Source: Solen grandis (lineage: Eukaryota > Mollusca > Bivalvia > Adapedonta > Solenidae). From it: a DNA stretch of 64,000 nt. Shown here one piece after another: positions 50,774-62,009 of the stretch; within the stretch, counting starts at the first letter, position 1; each line of letters opens with the position of its first letter. The translations under genes were made by a program, and so were the position numbers. The DNA lies in assembly GCA_021229015.1 (NCBI GenBank), contig CM037792.1, positions 5,275,876 to 5,339,875 on the forward strand, read 5' to 3'. The notes under the pieces were generated by a model, which was given only the letters and a program-made list of their open reading frames with translations, searched no databases and had not been told where the DNA came from.

Positions 50774-51517
50774 AACAAGAGCTGTCTGTAAGACAACGCG
50801 CTTGACTATTTGAATGCTTGTCAATAAAAATATTGCAGTTAAAGGCAAAATAAGAATCTCAGTATTATCAAAATATACACATGAACAATAAATATGTGCA
50901 AAAAGGGCCATATAGATGCTAAAATATTTGGAAGAGTTGCTGTTCCTGTTTCTACTGGTTGGTCTGATGATAATAAACACATGTCTGAAGTTTCATAGAC
51001 ATCCATTGAGTAAAACTGGAGATAATAGCAATGTTAAACAAAAGTTTAACATTAATTTTAAGTCCAAAAGGGCCATAAATATGCAAAAAGATTTGAAAGA
51101 ATTACTGTTCTTGTTTCTACTGGTTGGTCTGATGATGATAAACACATGTTTGAAGTTTGCGGGACATCAGTTTAGTAATAGTCCAGATAATGGCAACATT
51201 AAACAAAACCTTAACATTTCTTTTGACATTGTTGACAATGGTTTCAGAAGGGAAGAAATTTAAGGGACAACTTAATTTTAGCAATGACAGTAGATAGTCA
51301 TGAGGTGGCAATTTGTAACTGATGAAATTGAATTATTCTGGCTCTTTGTTTCAGGGAACAGCTTCTTAAAAATTTTCAAAATCAAATTTTGTTGGTTTCC
51401 ACTGCAAACGACAAATGGGCATCTGACAAGTAGTTTCAGAAGATATATCTTTTAAAGCAAATTGTTGCCATCAGAAGATGAGACACAAGGTGATCAGAAT
51501 AGCTCACCTTCAGCTTA
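50774..51517 (+). mobile_element. Satellite-core element E
   Basis: Starts AACAAGAGCTG and the hairpin TGTC-TGTAA-GACA. Two tandem 165-bp units follow (AAAAGGGCCAT at 50,901 and 51,066), which encode a similar open peptide by chance of length. The right side has the hairpin AAGGTGA...TCACCTT (51,487-51,510), then CTTA. Same layout as elements A, B and D. Boundaries are approximate. Confidence 0.5.
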
Positions 51518-52713
51518 ATGTGCTATGTTGAACTAAGAATGGTTATGATCAGGATACATCGTTTAAAGTTATTCATTGATTGAAATTAAATTGGAAACAA
51601 ACTGATGTGCTTACACTTTAGAAAGGATGACTGACAATCTGGAATGACAGTCTCCCATATTTTCTCCTCAATAAACAAATCTATAAGTTCATAAGTTCAA
51701 AACTTTTTTTTTCAGAGTTTCTTCTTACATTTCAGAGCATGAGATTAAATACCATTTGCTATAAGAACATTCATGAGAAACTTTTTAATCACTAGATCAA
51801 TAATTAAGGGAGTTTTAGACCTTCTGAACTTTTAGTTAAGAGAAATCTGAGTTGAAATGTGAAATGCAAGCAATGTCATTTTTTTATGAGGGTAAAATTG
51901 AAACACAACAAATCATCAAAATAAAACTAAAAGAAAAAGAGAAAATATAGTATAACAGGTTTGTCAGTGATTGTTGTGCATCCGTTCAATGGCCGACAGG
52001 CACATACATACAGACCATTTCGCTCTGAAATCAGACGTTCTTTAAGTCAAGAAGTCCTCTCTGACTGTCACCAAGTCAATCTTCATGTTGGTATAACATT
52101 CCACACAGTGTTCAGTTGGGTAGTAAACATATGCATCAGATTTCCCATCAGTCACAGATTTGTCAGTTTTGTCACAAAGTATACCACATAAATGTATTGC
52201 CAAACCCCTGATGAAATGGTCTATTGGTTGTTTGAGGTGTTAACTGCTGCTGAGGTGAACAGAATGCTGAATTTTGGCTTGAAAACTGGATAAAAGCTGC
52301 CCCTGACCTTTCTGAAACACTTATGTAGCTGCCCCTGGCCTTTCTTAAGCACTTATGTATTGTCAGTGTCCAATTAACCAGGTTTTTCGCAGCCACTCCA
52401 ATTTTCTATGTATTGCAAGCTGAAAAAAAGTCGAACAATGAAGATAATTAGTTGCATATTCATAATTTAATTCATAAATTAGAAAGAGATTCCAGAGATA
52501 CTGGATTCACATACTGCATATTACTCACAATAGGGGATAAATATATAAGGCGCCCAATGTTTGACTGTGACATAAGTGGCAGGTCTGTCTAATTATGCCT
52601 ACACATGGTTATAATTACCCTATAACTCCTAGAATTCAGGGACAAATTCTAAAATGAAGGGGGATAATGTCACAGTACTGATTACTCACAATAGGGTAGA
52701 ACGATGTGTATGT
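51518..52713. other. Non-coding, nothing recognised
   Basis: No coherent frame. A short internal duplication (AGCTGCCCCTG..CCTTTCT) occurs near 52.29-52.34 kb. Confidence 0.55.
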
Positions 52714-52830
52714 GGCTGTGAAGCTCAGCTGGTAGAGCATTTGCCCTGTAAGCAAGAGACCCCGGGTTCCAGTCACGATCAGGCTGCAAATCTTTCTCTC
52801 CTAACAGTGACATATATATAGGTGTTAAAA
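52714..52830 (+). mobile_element. tRNA-derived SINE head / pseudo-tRNA
   Basis: GGCTGTGAAGCTCAGCTGG followed by TAGAGC forms a good D-arm and A box. The anticodon arm TTTGC-CCTGTAA-GCAAG pairs, with TGT in the anticodon position, but base 33 is C rather than T. The T-arm (CGGGTTCCAGTCACG) pairs poorly and the 3' end cannot pair with the acceptor strand. It is therefore not a functional tRNA gene but the tRNA-like head of a SINE. Confidence 0.6.
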
Positions 52831-53324
52831 TAAAAAAACAACAAATGTAATGCAATAAAGCATTAAAATTTCATTACATAAATTGTTTCCCATATTTTTA
52901 TTTACTCATTATATACATTTTTTTTCCATAAATTAATTACACTCATAGCTGAACAGCTGCAGATATCTGAAATGAATTTTGATAGAATGAAGAATTTATT
53001 TAAAATCCCTCACTCCCACCCCCACCCCCTTTCTTAGGTTTTTTTTTTTTTTTTTTTTCTGTTTCAAATTATGTTATGTAAAAACTTGAACTAGTAAGCC
53101 AATATTTTCACAAATTTCACCAAATACCTTTTCCTCTGCCTAGAAATACTGTAGCCATCATATTGTGAAATCTAAAGCATCAAAAAAATACAGCAATGTA
53201 AAAGTCTGAACCCATCCGAAATGTACTTTCATAACATAAATAATCTCTAAGAAGTATAACCTCACTACAAAATTTCGAAATTAAAACTTTTATCAAAACT
53301 AATGTGTTTTACTTATACTTACAA

Positions 53325-54120
53325 TAAACATGATCAAGGGTGAAAGAAATACGAACTACATACAATTTTACCTTAAAATTGTACAAATTCATGAAAAAAG
53401 TATTTATTATTATAAAAGAGGCGAAACAGCCTCGTTTTCGTGTCCATAGACAATCTACGAAGCAAATACAATATGCCAGGCGGTGATCCGCCGTGCAATG
53501 AAATGTGCAATGTCTAGACTGATGAAGCAAAGCAATAAGTAGGTCATGACCGATGTGTGTGTGTAAACATCAGTGAAATACATACATCTACTGACTAACA
53601 ATCTATTTAATACAAGTTTAAGCCTACCAAAATTTCCTTCCAGGGCATTTCTAAATGATGAAGTATGAAGTGAAAGCCGTTTTTCAGCATTTGCATATGG
53701 AAGAGATAACCTTAGAGTATGAAAAGGACAAACTGTAGGTGGTTGAACATTTCTCTCCAAGTCAAACCTTTCTTAAGTTCTTCTTTTTCTCTAAGTCATG
53801 GTAGCACAGGAAATGAAGCAAGAAATTCAAGGACTTTAATAGGGCTAAGTTCAATTTAGGCTGATATCGTGTTTTCTTAATCGGGACAACACGAAGCCGT
53901 AATTTAAACCTGCACCACTTGCTAGACTGACTAAAAATGGTCGATAAAATGGCGTATAAATGGCGCACATCACGTGATATCACGTTTATAGTTAATATCA
54001 GCTGACTTCAGACTAGATCCCGTCTCATCATAAGAATCAGGAAGCACACATAATACTGAGCGGGCTAACATCTCATCATGTGCTAATCTTATATCCGGCA
54101 AGTAGCCAGGAACGACTATA
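53325..54120 (-). promoter_or_regulatory. CpG-enriched block with minus-strand donor; candidate promoter/first exon
   Basis: I count about 18 CpG in 53,401-54,000, against about 5-8 per 600 bases in the AT-rich region and NLR exon. It holds CACGTG near 53,972 and ATGGCG motifs. On the minus strand GTTTATT|GTAAGTATAAG near 53,317-53,330 is a good donor. No coding frame here is recognisable, and the gene it might serve lies in repeat-filled DNA to the left. Confidence 0.25.
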
Positions 54121-54407
54121 GATGTTCCTTCCCATGGGAAAGAACAATGATAAATTACACTGGAAAATATTTAAAACAAACACAAATGACGTATTTGAAC
54201 CCCCTAAACAATCACATAGAAAAATATTAGTCATTGAAAATTATTACTATCACAAATTTACATTCGACTACAATACCAATTTTGCACATGCGCTAACGGA
54301 AGTGTAAACCCATTTTAATTAGACATCATACTAATATATATACAGTACTTAATAACAGTAGTGTACAGTACTAAATACAGTCCAAAAAATAGGTTTTGGT
54401 TTTAAGA

Positions 54408-55418
54408 AACAAGAGGCCCATGATGGCCCTAAATCGCTCACCTGAGATAAAAAGGTTGACCCAAGGAACAACTGTACCAATTTATTTTAAAATCTGGCCA
54501 GTAGTTTTGAAGATGATGATTTTTAAAGTTTTCATATATTTTTTTCTTTTTGTTGCCATGGCAACCAGAGTTCTACATGGATCAAGTTTATTTTAGCAAC
54601 TTTTGTGAAGGTTGACTCAAGGATCATCCCTGCCAAGTTTAATCAAATTCTGTCCAGTGGTTTCAGAGGAGATGTTGTTTAAAGGTTTCTCTATATACAT
54701 ATAAGGCAAATAAGCCCCACCCCTGGTGGCCATGTTTTTTTACGGATCGTAATAATTCTAGCAACTTTGGTACAGGTTGACCCAAGGAACATCTGTACCA
54801 ATTTATTTTAAAATCTGGCCAGTAGTTTTGAAGAAGATGATTTTTAAAGTTTTCATTTTTTTTTTCTTTTTGATGCCATGGCAACCAGAGTTCTACATGG
54901 ATCAAGTTTATTTTAGCAACTTTTGTGAAGGTTGACTCAAGGATCATCCCTGCCAAGTTTAATCAAATTCTGTCCAGTGGTTTCAGAGGAGATGTTGTTT
55001 AAAGGTTTCTCTATATACATATAAGGCAAATAAGCCCCACCCCTGGTGGCCATGTTTTTTTACGGATTGGAATAATTTATGCAACTTTGGTAGAGGTTGA
55101 CCCAAGGAACATCTGTACCAAATTATTTTGAAATCTGGCCAGTAGTTTTGAAGGAGATGATTTTTAAAGTTTTTAAATTATTTTTCTTTTTGTAGCCATG
55201 GCAACCAGAGTTCTTCATGGATCAACTTTATTTTAGCAACTTTTGTAGAGCCTCACCCAAGGAACATTCCTGCCAAGTTTCATTAAATTCTGTCCAGTGG
55301 TTTCAGAGGAGATGTCATTTAAAGAAAATTGTTGACGACGCACGACGGACGACGCATGACGACGGACGAAGAGTGATCCTAAAAGCTTACTTGAGCACAA
55401 AGTGCTCAGGTGAGCTAA
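54408..55418 (+). mobile_element. Satellite-core element D (Helitron-like 3' end)
   Basis: It begins AACAAGAG then the palindrome GGCCCATGATGGCCC and CGCTCACCTGAG. Three tandem units of about 320 bases follow (GGTTGACCCAAGGAACA at 54,454, 54,775 and 55,095), then a GACGACGCACGACGG-type run. It ends with the hairpin GAGCAC-AAA-GTGCTC (55,393-55,407) and CTAA seven bases later (55,415-55,418), a good CTRR terminus. Confidence 0.65.
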
Positions 55419-55439
55419 AAAAACAAGAAACTTCATCAT

Positions 55440-55549
55440 ATTAAAACTTTTTGGGGGGCGTGGGAGAGCATGCCCCTGGATCCCATATCTCTCAGATAAC
55501 ATTCATATTTCGCCCCCACACCCCCAGTGGAAAAATTCTGGATCCTGAA
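55440..55549 (-). mobile_element. Solo end of the same hAT-like TIR family
   Basis: The reverse complement begins CAGGATCCAGAATTTTT, then a G-rich stretch and GGGGCATGCTCTCCC, the same order of motifs as the left end of the element at 39,765. No partner end was found nearby. Confidence 0.5.
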
Positions 55550-57023
55550 ATACTGTCGAGTGATACTTGGTGCTATTGGGAGCAGTCTCCAGTCAGATAT
55601 CTGACATTTTTGACAGCAAATTTTGAAATATGCCCATCCACAGTGGGTAAAAATGGAACGTTCAATCTATTTTTTATGACTGCTCTTTACCTGAAATACT
55701 CCTTTCCATTTTGGTCTTAGTGGCCAAAATAGTAGGACAACATCTATAAGATATTAAATTGGAGTGGTCACTGCAGAGAATATTTAAAAAAAAAAAAAAA
55801 AAAAAAATCTATAATATTAACACATTCAAACCCAAAACACCCACTCCAAAAACATTTGAAAGTCATTTAAATTTAAATCTATGTATGGACCTTCAATTGG
55901 AGAATGCCTACTTAAATTGTATTGGTGAAGAAGGAGCATGTAACATTTCAAATCTGTCTGTGAGGGACTACACACTTTTTTTTTTTTTTTTTTAAGACTC
56001 ACAGCCTTAAGCCATAGGCGGCTCGGCATTATGCGAAGTCTTTTAATTTTGAATTTCGAATGTAAATTTTTGAAAAAGTATGTTTTACTTAATAAAATAA
56101 TCCCTAGCTGCCAAAAAGGTGCCAAATAACTGAGAAAGGTCTTGGAAATAAGTTCTAATTTAGAATTTTGATAGCTTTAATTTAAGCTAGCAAGGATTAA
56201 GTCCTTGAAAATAGTTTGCCAAATAAATTGCTTTTAGAGATATCCGGGTGTACATTTATATTTTGTCCCTTTTGGACTGTGGTCCAAAAGGGCTCATAGG
56301 GGTAGACTTTTTGTTTCTTTGTCGGACCAGAGTAACCTCCAGCAGCAAGAGAGTGCTGCTTTTTTGGTAGGTTTATATTATAGTCAGAGGATAGACAATT
56401 GTAATAGTTAGAAAAGAATTGGCCTTAATCAGGTCTATGTACACCCTTCTATCTCTGTTTCCGGTCTCTGAGGAGAGAAAAGAAAAAGAACGACATTGAA
56501 GAAAAAGAAAAGGGGAATTTCCCTTTTTTGAATTTTGATAGCAAATATGCTAGTAAGGAAGAGTTCCTTATAAATGGTTCAGCCAAAGTGTCTAAATTTA
56601 AACTCTAATTTAGAGTTTTGTCGGCATATTATTACTTATAAGAGTTTTACAAATATTTTTTAAATTATTGAAAATTGCCGACTTTATGTTACTTCGTGTC
56701 CGTGGTAATATCTTAAATTTTCCGCGCGTTTCTTGCTCATGTTTACGGATTGGTGTTTTGGGCATACAGACTGTTCTGTTTTGCCCTCTACATCACTCCG
56801 TAATTTCCTTTAATATGCTTTCTTTATTAAAATTGTCTTTTAATTTGTCGCGCATTTCTTTTAATTCCCACCCTTTTTGTGACTTGTGACTATTCTTTGA
56901 CCTGGTGTCACTTGTCACCTACTTATTAAACCCCCCTTCCCATCCTCACCTTTGGTAGTACTAATTTTTTTTGTGCTTATTTTTACTCTCTACTAATTAG
57001 AGATAATTTGATTTATACATTGT
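55550..57023. other. Non-coding, possibly 5' part of the retrotransposon
   Basis: Poly-A and poly-T runs at 55.79 and 55.98 kb, then unique sequence with the small hairpin CCAGCAGCAAGAGAGTGCTG near 56,338. No frame is recognised. Confidence 0.45.
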
Positions 57024-57036
57024 TTTGCTATTTTAG

Positions 57037-57130
57037 GTCCCCACTGTGATGCCCGGAGGGGATGGGTATATGTACGCCCAACGAGACTTAAGGTCTCTGA
57101 ATTGTCCCCTCCAAACAGCACAATGGGGAC
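57037..57130 (+). repeat. Structured 94-nt sequence, copy 1
   Basis: Nested complementarity gives a branched fold. Outer stem: GTCCCCACTGTG with CACAATGGGGAC (11 of 12 pairs). Inner stem: GGAGGGGA (57,055-57,062) with TCCCCTCC (57,105-57,112). Inside it are two hairpins: one from GGGTATATGTACGCCC, the other GAGAC-TTAAG-GTCTC (57,083-57,097). It matches no RNA family I know. Confidence 0.6.
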
Positions 57131-57259
57131 TGCCCTATTTTGAATGTATGTTTTTATCTCTTTCCCTATCTTGTTTGGTTATTGGTTATTCAAATTATAT
57201 ATAGATTTAGGTTATGGGGTGATTTGGTTATACCTTATTTTGCTGTTTTGCTATTTTAG

Positions 57260-57353
57260 GTCCCCACTGTGATGTCCAGAGGGGATGGGTATAAGTACGC
57301 CCAACGAGACTTAAGGTCTCTGAATTGTCCCCTCCAAACAGCACAATGGAGAC
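57260..57353 (+). repeat. Structured 94-nt sequence, copy 2
   Basis: Same length and order as copy 1, 223 bases downstream, with four substitutions. One falls in a hairpin loop (TATG to TAAG), one is outside the stems and two each weaken one stem pair. The flanks TTTTGCTATTTTAG and GACTGCCCTATTTT are shared, so the duplicated block is about 127 bases. Confidence 0.6.
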
Positions 57354-57629
57354 TGCCCTATTTTTAGTCCTGTTACTTCCCCCTTCACCACTACCTCATT
57401 GTTTTATTTCTAGTTTACTTTATTTAAATTTTATTAATGTATCCCGTTTCCCTCAGAAACGTCAATACATTCCTAGTAATGATTTCTGAATCTTTGCCAT
57501 ATATTAAATAAACAATTCCAAACAGCCTTCACACCACACAACAACGATTATATTCCCAACAAAGGCACTAGTCCTTATCCACAAATGCAAAATATACATA
57601 TAAAAGAAAAGGAATTCACAAACTTATTA

Positions 57630-59004
57630 CTAATCTCAAACCACACAAGGCAGCAGGGCCAGATAAAATCAAAACAGAAGTTTTAAAAGAAAGCAGTGAG
57701 GCTGTCTCACCTATTCTTACCATTATTTTTCAAAATCTCTCTCTACTGGCACAATACCATTAGACTGGAAACATGCCACTGTCTGTCCAGCTTATAAAAA
57801 GGGAGACAGACATGATCCAATTAACTACCGTCCAATCTCTTTAACTTGTATTTGTTGTAAAGTTTTAGAACATATAGTCTCCAGCAATATCATGACACAT
57901 CTAGAAAATAATAATATTTTATATGATCTTCAACATGGATTTAGGCCTGCTCGCTCGTGTGAAACACAACTCATCTCATTTCTACAAGACCTAACACAAT
58001 CAAACAATAACAACATACAGACCGACATAATTATAATGGATTTTGCTAAGGCTTTCGATAAGGTACCACATCGCCATCTACTGTACAAGCTTAAACATTA
58101 TGGCATTACAGGCAGCACTCTTGGTTGGATTGAGCACTTTCTGTCAAACAGAACTCAAACAGTTGCCCTTGAGGGTGTAGAATCAATTAAGGTACCTGTT
58201 TTGTCCGGTGTTCCACAAGGTATGGTACTTGGTCCGATCCTTTTTCTGATTTATATAAATGATCTCCCAGAATATCTCAAATATAGTAAACTCCGACTCT
58301 TCGCTGATAATAGTATTATTTATAACACCATCAATAACACAGAAGACGCTAAAACCTCCAACTCGACCTAGACGCTGCAAGTAAATGGGAATCTGACTGG
58401 CTGATGCATTTCCATCCTGATAAATGCAATGTATTGAGCATCACACAAAAACGCAAACCTCTACAATTTACATATAAACTTCGTGATTATCCCCTTATCA
58501 AAGTTAAAAATGCGAAATATCTAGGTGTAACTATACAAGATAATTTGAAATGGGACAGACATATAAATAGTGTAACAAGTAAGGCTAACCAATCCCTGGG
58601 CTTCCTACGACGCAATCTCCGCATCAAATCTATTAAAGTTAAAGACCATGCCTATAAAGCCCTAGTCAGGCCTAAACTAGAATATTCATCAACAGTTTGG
58701 GACCCTCACAACAAATCACAAATTAATCAAATTGAAAAAGTTCAAAGAAGAGCAGCCCGCTTTGTAACAAATAGATATAACACACCCACTCAAAACTAAT
58801 AAATATGACCAGAGAACAAGAAATAACAATCCTTATACATTCAAACACATTCATACTGTCAAAGATTCATACAAGTACTCCTTTTATCCCAGAACTGTAG
58901 CACAGTGGAACCTCCTGCCATTGCAGGCCCACGAAGCAGCCACAGTGGATGCCTTTAAAGCCATGATCCCTGTGTCTGTTCTCATCCCCATTTTCCAGCA
59001 GTAG
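57630..59004 (+). pseudogene. Non-LTR retrotransposon reverse transcriptase, broken
   Basis: A reverse transcriptase of the CR1/Jockey group is readable across three frames. It starts at PHKAAGPDKIKTEVLKES (57,641 on), shifts frame at about 57,731-57,736, and continues through NYRPISLT, GFRPARSCETQL, MDFAKAFDKVPH, GVPQGMVLGPILFLIYINDL and LRLFADN. It shifts again near 58,345-58,360 into SDWLMHFHPDKC and KYLGVTIQDNLKWDRHI, reaches RRAARFVTNRY and stops at 58,797. A C-terminal piece (SFYPRTVAQWNLLPL to FQQ, stop 59,002-59,004) follows after a deletion of the segment between. The second catalytic Asp of the FADD box is Asn (codon 58,309-58,311). No endonuclease is visible upstream. The copy is dead. 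Confidence 0.9.
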
Positions 59005-59285
59005 ATAGCATATACTTTGTATAATAGTTTTAGATTGCACTTGTAGATATTAATTAAAACCTTTAAACATCACTTCAGATTGATAGCTCTGAACTGTAAT
59101 ATACACCTTTTTGATTTATAAATTAGGCGCTGGCACAAAATCTTCAAAAGTGAAGGAGTGCTGTATATAGAAGAAGAAGAAGGAGAAGAAGAAGATAAAA
59201 ATGTTTAAAAAAAATAACAAAAACCCATAAAAAATATATACATAGATATATAAATGGAAATTAGGCCGAAGACACTTGTGATTTA

Positions 59286-60127
59286 CCGTATTTACTCAAC
59301 TATAAGGCTATTTGCCTATAAGATGGGGGCCCCCTTTTCAATCCCCTAATCTGTAGACGGGGGAAAAAAATTCAGGATGCAGTTTGACGAATGGTACTGT
59401 ACCGCCGACAGTTTTTAAAACTATACCATGAAGATCTCGTTAAGTTCAGAATAATTTCACATAAAATGAAAACAACTGTTGATTTAATACGTTACCTAAA
59501 TATTAATGTTTTGTAATAAATCTCGAATACAACTGTCGTTTTCATTTTCATATCTGGCAGTGTCGCAGTTATGTACGGGTTTTGATGGTGCCCGTGAGAA
59601 CTGTTTGTGTGAAATTCCAATGCCAAACTACACCGATATACTTGCCCGCTTTTCTGTATTGTTAATCAATACCAATTATTTCTTGATTATATGTCGATTA
59701 AATTATAAAAAAAAGCAATAATGAAACAAATTATAACACAAAGGTCATGTATATTTCAATGCTTTATTTACGTCGGGGTGCTATGAGTTGATTTCACGAA
59801 CTAGCAGTTCTAATGAACACCATGTGTTTCCTGTAACTGCTTGCTGAAAAAATAAAATGATCCATAAAATTGGAAAAAGAAACGATTGATGAAACAATCG
59901 TACAATAATATGGTAATTTATATCATGCAATTCATATCTGATATTTATCTATCGATCGATGAAGGTCAAGATATACGACTACATAATTGTATACCATTAC
60001 GAAGCTTCATTCATACGTCAACTGAGTGTGAGGAAACTATATCTGACTGGTAGATCCCGCTTATTAGACAACCCCCCAACTTTAAAACCCTAATCAGACA
60101 GCAAGTCTTATAGTTGAGTAAATACGG
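59286..60127. mobile_element. TA-flanked TIR transposon, copy A
   Basis: The left end CCGTATTTACTCAACTATAA and the inverted right end match (the right end reads TATAGTTGAGTAAATACGG). TA dinucleotides flank both sides (59,284-59,285 and 60,128-60,129), as in Tc1/mariner/pogo insertions. The 842-bp interior has no transposase. Copy B is 2.8 kb downstream in the same orientation. Confidence 0.8.
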
Positions 60128-60550
60128 TACATGGTCTTTTTATTAGAACACATTTTATAAATCTCTGCAACAAATGGCCTACAGCTGAGGATATTTGTCA
60201 AAATAACGTATCATTGCCTAGTAGAAATATTAAACCTGCTGTTTGTAAATCATGCATGCATATGTTATTAAAATATTCAGAAATGGCTTTGCTTTATTTA
60301 AGACGTGCTTCAAAAACATGAGTGGCATCTTTGATGGTTTCCATCAAAATGAATCTTGTCCTTAATTTATCTGGGCTGTAATTCAAAAAGTATAAAAGGT
60401 AACAAGATGAAGCTTCATTATGTGGATGATAGATCGCATGCAAGGGGAGCGCAGTGACCAAGAACCATAACTCTCGTTTGTATTATTTTTGAGTTATTGC
60501 CCTGTGTAAATTATCATACTTGTCTGCACTTATGCTAAGCACAGATGTAC

Positions 60551-61315
60551 AGCGGTTGACACTAACTTTTAAGCCAAGAATTCCAACGGGACACCTGCTT
60601 TGAAATTCAGGAGTCCCTTCTGAAAGTTAGGAGTCCCTGAAAATTATGTGAGATTATGGGGTGTTTTTCTCAAAAACTCAACAACATTCAAATTCTAACA
60701 ATTATATCTCAATTCACACTTAATGTGAGCTTCACTTGTGCTATGTTTTTTTATTGTTTGTACTTTGAAATTAGTACAACCAGTCACAAAAGAACCGACC
60801 GTTTCGTACTTTGAACACAAACTACATAACATTCCGGTTGCTTCATCCTCGCAATACAGCCAACTGAAATCTTTTTTCCAAGATTCCTGAAACTTACGTT
60901 TTCTTTTTTCTTTGTCATAAAGTCTTTGTTGGCTTAACTGTTCCTCTTTTGTTTTCGCCTTTTTTGATGGAGGTTCGCTAACACCGTCAAGAAATCGCCA
61001 CATATTTCAACAGACAAACATTTGCGAAAATATGTGACAATTCTGCACCGCAACACTGTATCCGGTCTCATTCGGATATATACGGATTTATACGCTAACA
61101 TATAGGTCATAATAATGCGATTTATCAAAAAAGGGTTACCATATAGAACGATTTATGAAAATGCTTACGTCGAAGCGCTGGGAATGTGGCTGTTCAATTA
61201 ACTTTCAGTCGGAAAATAAAGTGTCCCAACGGAACACCTGACATGTCAATTTTGGAGTCCCTTGCCAAAATTTGGTGTCCTCGGGATCCCGGGACACCGT
61301 TAAGTGTCGACCGCT
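60551..61315. mobile_element. 765-bp DNA transposon derivative with GATGTAC target duplication
   Basis: The termini AGCGGTTGACACTAAC and (reverse complement of the right end) AGCGGTCGACACTTAAC are inverted repeats. GATGTAC stands directly outside both ends (60,544-60,550 and 61,316-61,322). Inner inverted blocks with GGGACACCTG, AGGAGTCCC and related motifs lie near both ends. The interior carries a zinc-finger frame on the minus strand but no transposase core, so this is an internally deleted element. Confidence 0.75.
60695..61003 (-). CDS. N-terminal zinc-finger part of a ZNF862/hAT-like protein, truncated
   Basis: 102 codons. After a basic lead with KKAKTKEEQ and KEKRKRKFQESWKKDFSWLY comes a C-x2-C (C60, C63) with H87, H93 and C96, a TTF/BED-like zinc finger typical of the start of ZNF862-like, hAT-derived proteins. 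These normally continue for several hundred residues into a DDE-type hAT core; here the frame ends after IKCELRYNC and the rest of the element is only 145 bases long. The frame lies wholly inside the TIR element, so it is the remnant of that transposon's own protein or the first exon left after internal deletion. It probably binds DNA if expressed. Family call from memory of motif pattern. Confidence 0.6.
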   Translation of the reverse strand: MWRFLDGVSEPPSKKAKTKEEQLSQQRLYDKEKRKRKFQESWKKDFSWLYCEDEATGMLCSLCSKYETVGSFVTGCTNFKVQTIKKHSTSEAHIKCELRYNC

Positions 61316-61520
61316 GATGTACATAGTTATACTGTTAAAAATGTTAAATGGTTTTGAAATAATTCATGACCATTTGGAGAACTTTTTTCTCTGTTCCATT
61401 TCTCACAGCAACAGCATTTATTTCCACAATGTTATCATTGTTAGCAGAGTGCACCATGGAATGGAAAGTAAGCACAATTAAAATTGCTTTGCAAAGTTTT
61501 TTGTTTGATCTACATGTTTT

Positions 61521-61560
61521 TATACCCCCAGATATGAAGTATATGGGGGCTATATTGAAG
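61521..61560 (+). mobile_element. Left-end hairpin of a further satellite-core element
   Basis: TATACCCCCAGATATGAAG followed by TATATGGGGGCTATA forms the same kind of left hairpin as element B. No tandem core or right end can be recognised downstream, so this is a truncated copy. Confidence 0.4.
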
Positions 61561-62009
61561 TTATGTTTGTCCGCACTATTTGACAAAATTATGGATCTTG
61601 TACAAAAGCAGTTTTCCTGACTTTTTCATATTTATTGTCATTTGGACTTTCATCAAAGGTATTGATAAAATAATTGACTTGTTTGCAGCGTGAAGAGGGG
61701 TGGAGATTCTTAAATTTCAATTTGCGGGCAGAAGTGACGCATAAAGATCACTTTCCTGTCGTCTGTCTGTCATACTTTTTCCGTCACGCTTCAGCAGGTG
61801 ACATCTGTGGATTGATTTCAATAAAACTTTACAGAAGTATTCTGTATAACACAAGGGTGTGTCGCACACATCAACCATATGATTGTTAGAAAGGTCAAGG
61901 TCACGGACGTTTTTAGAAATAGACCTTGGTCGTCATGGGCTGCATCTTCATGTCTGCAATATAAGTCTATCTATGGATGCATTCAATAAAGTTGTAAACA
62001 ATGGTACTG

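Larger units (their letters stand above)
57024..59200 (+). mobile_element. Decayed non-LTR retrotransposon (5' limit uncertain)
   Basis: The element includes the reverse transcriptase remains, a 3' region of about 160 bases after the last stop and a terminal (GAA)n-like microsatellite at about 59,166-59,195, a common 3' end in CR1-like elements. Upstream lie two tandem copies of a structured 94-nt sequence (57,037 and 57,260) that may belong to its 5' untranslated region. The left boundary is a guess. Confidence 0.6.

Noticed and set aside
50916..51263. 115-codon frame with two hydrophobic LLFLFLLVGLM segments
   Set aside because: It lies inside satellite-core element E; the duplicated hydrophobic stretch simply reflects the 165-bp tandem unit.
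52714..52788. Functional threonine tRNA gene
   Set aside because: The A box and anticodon stem are good, but base 33 is not T, the T-stem pairs poorly and the acceptor ends do not pair. A SINE head explains it better.
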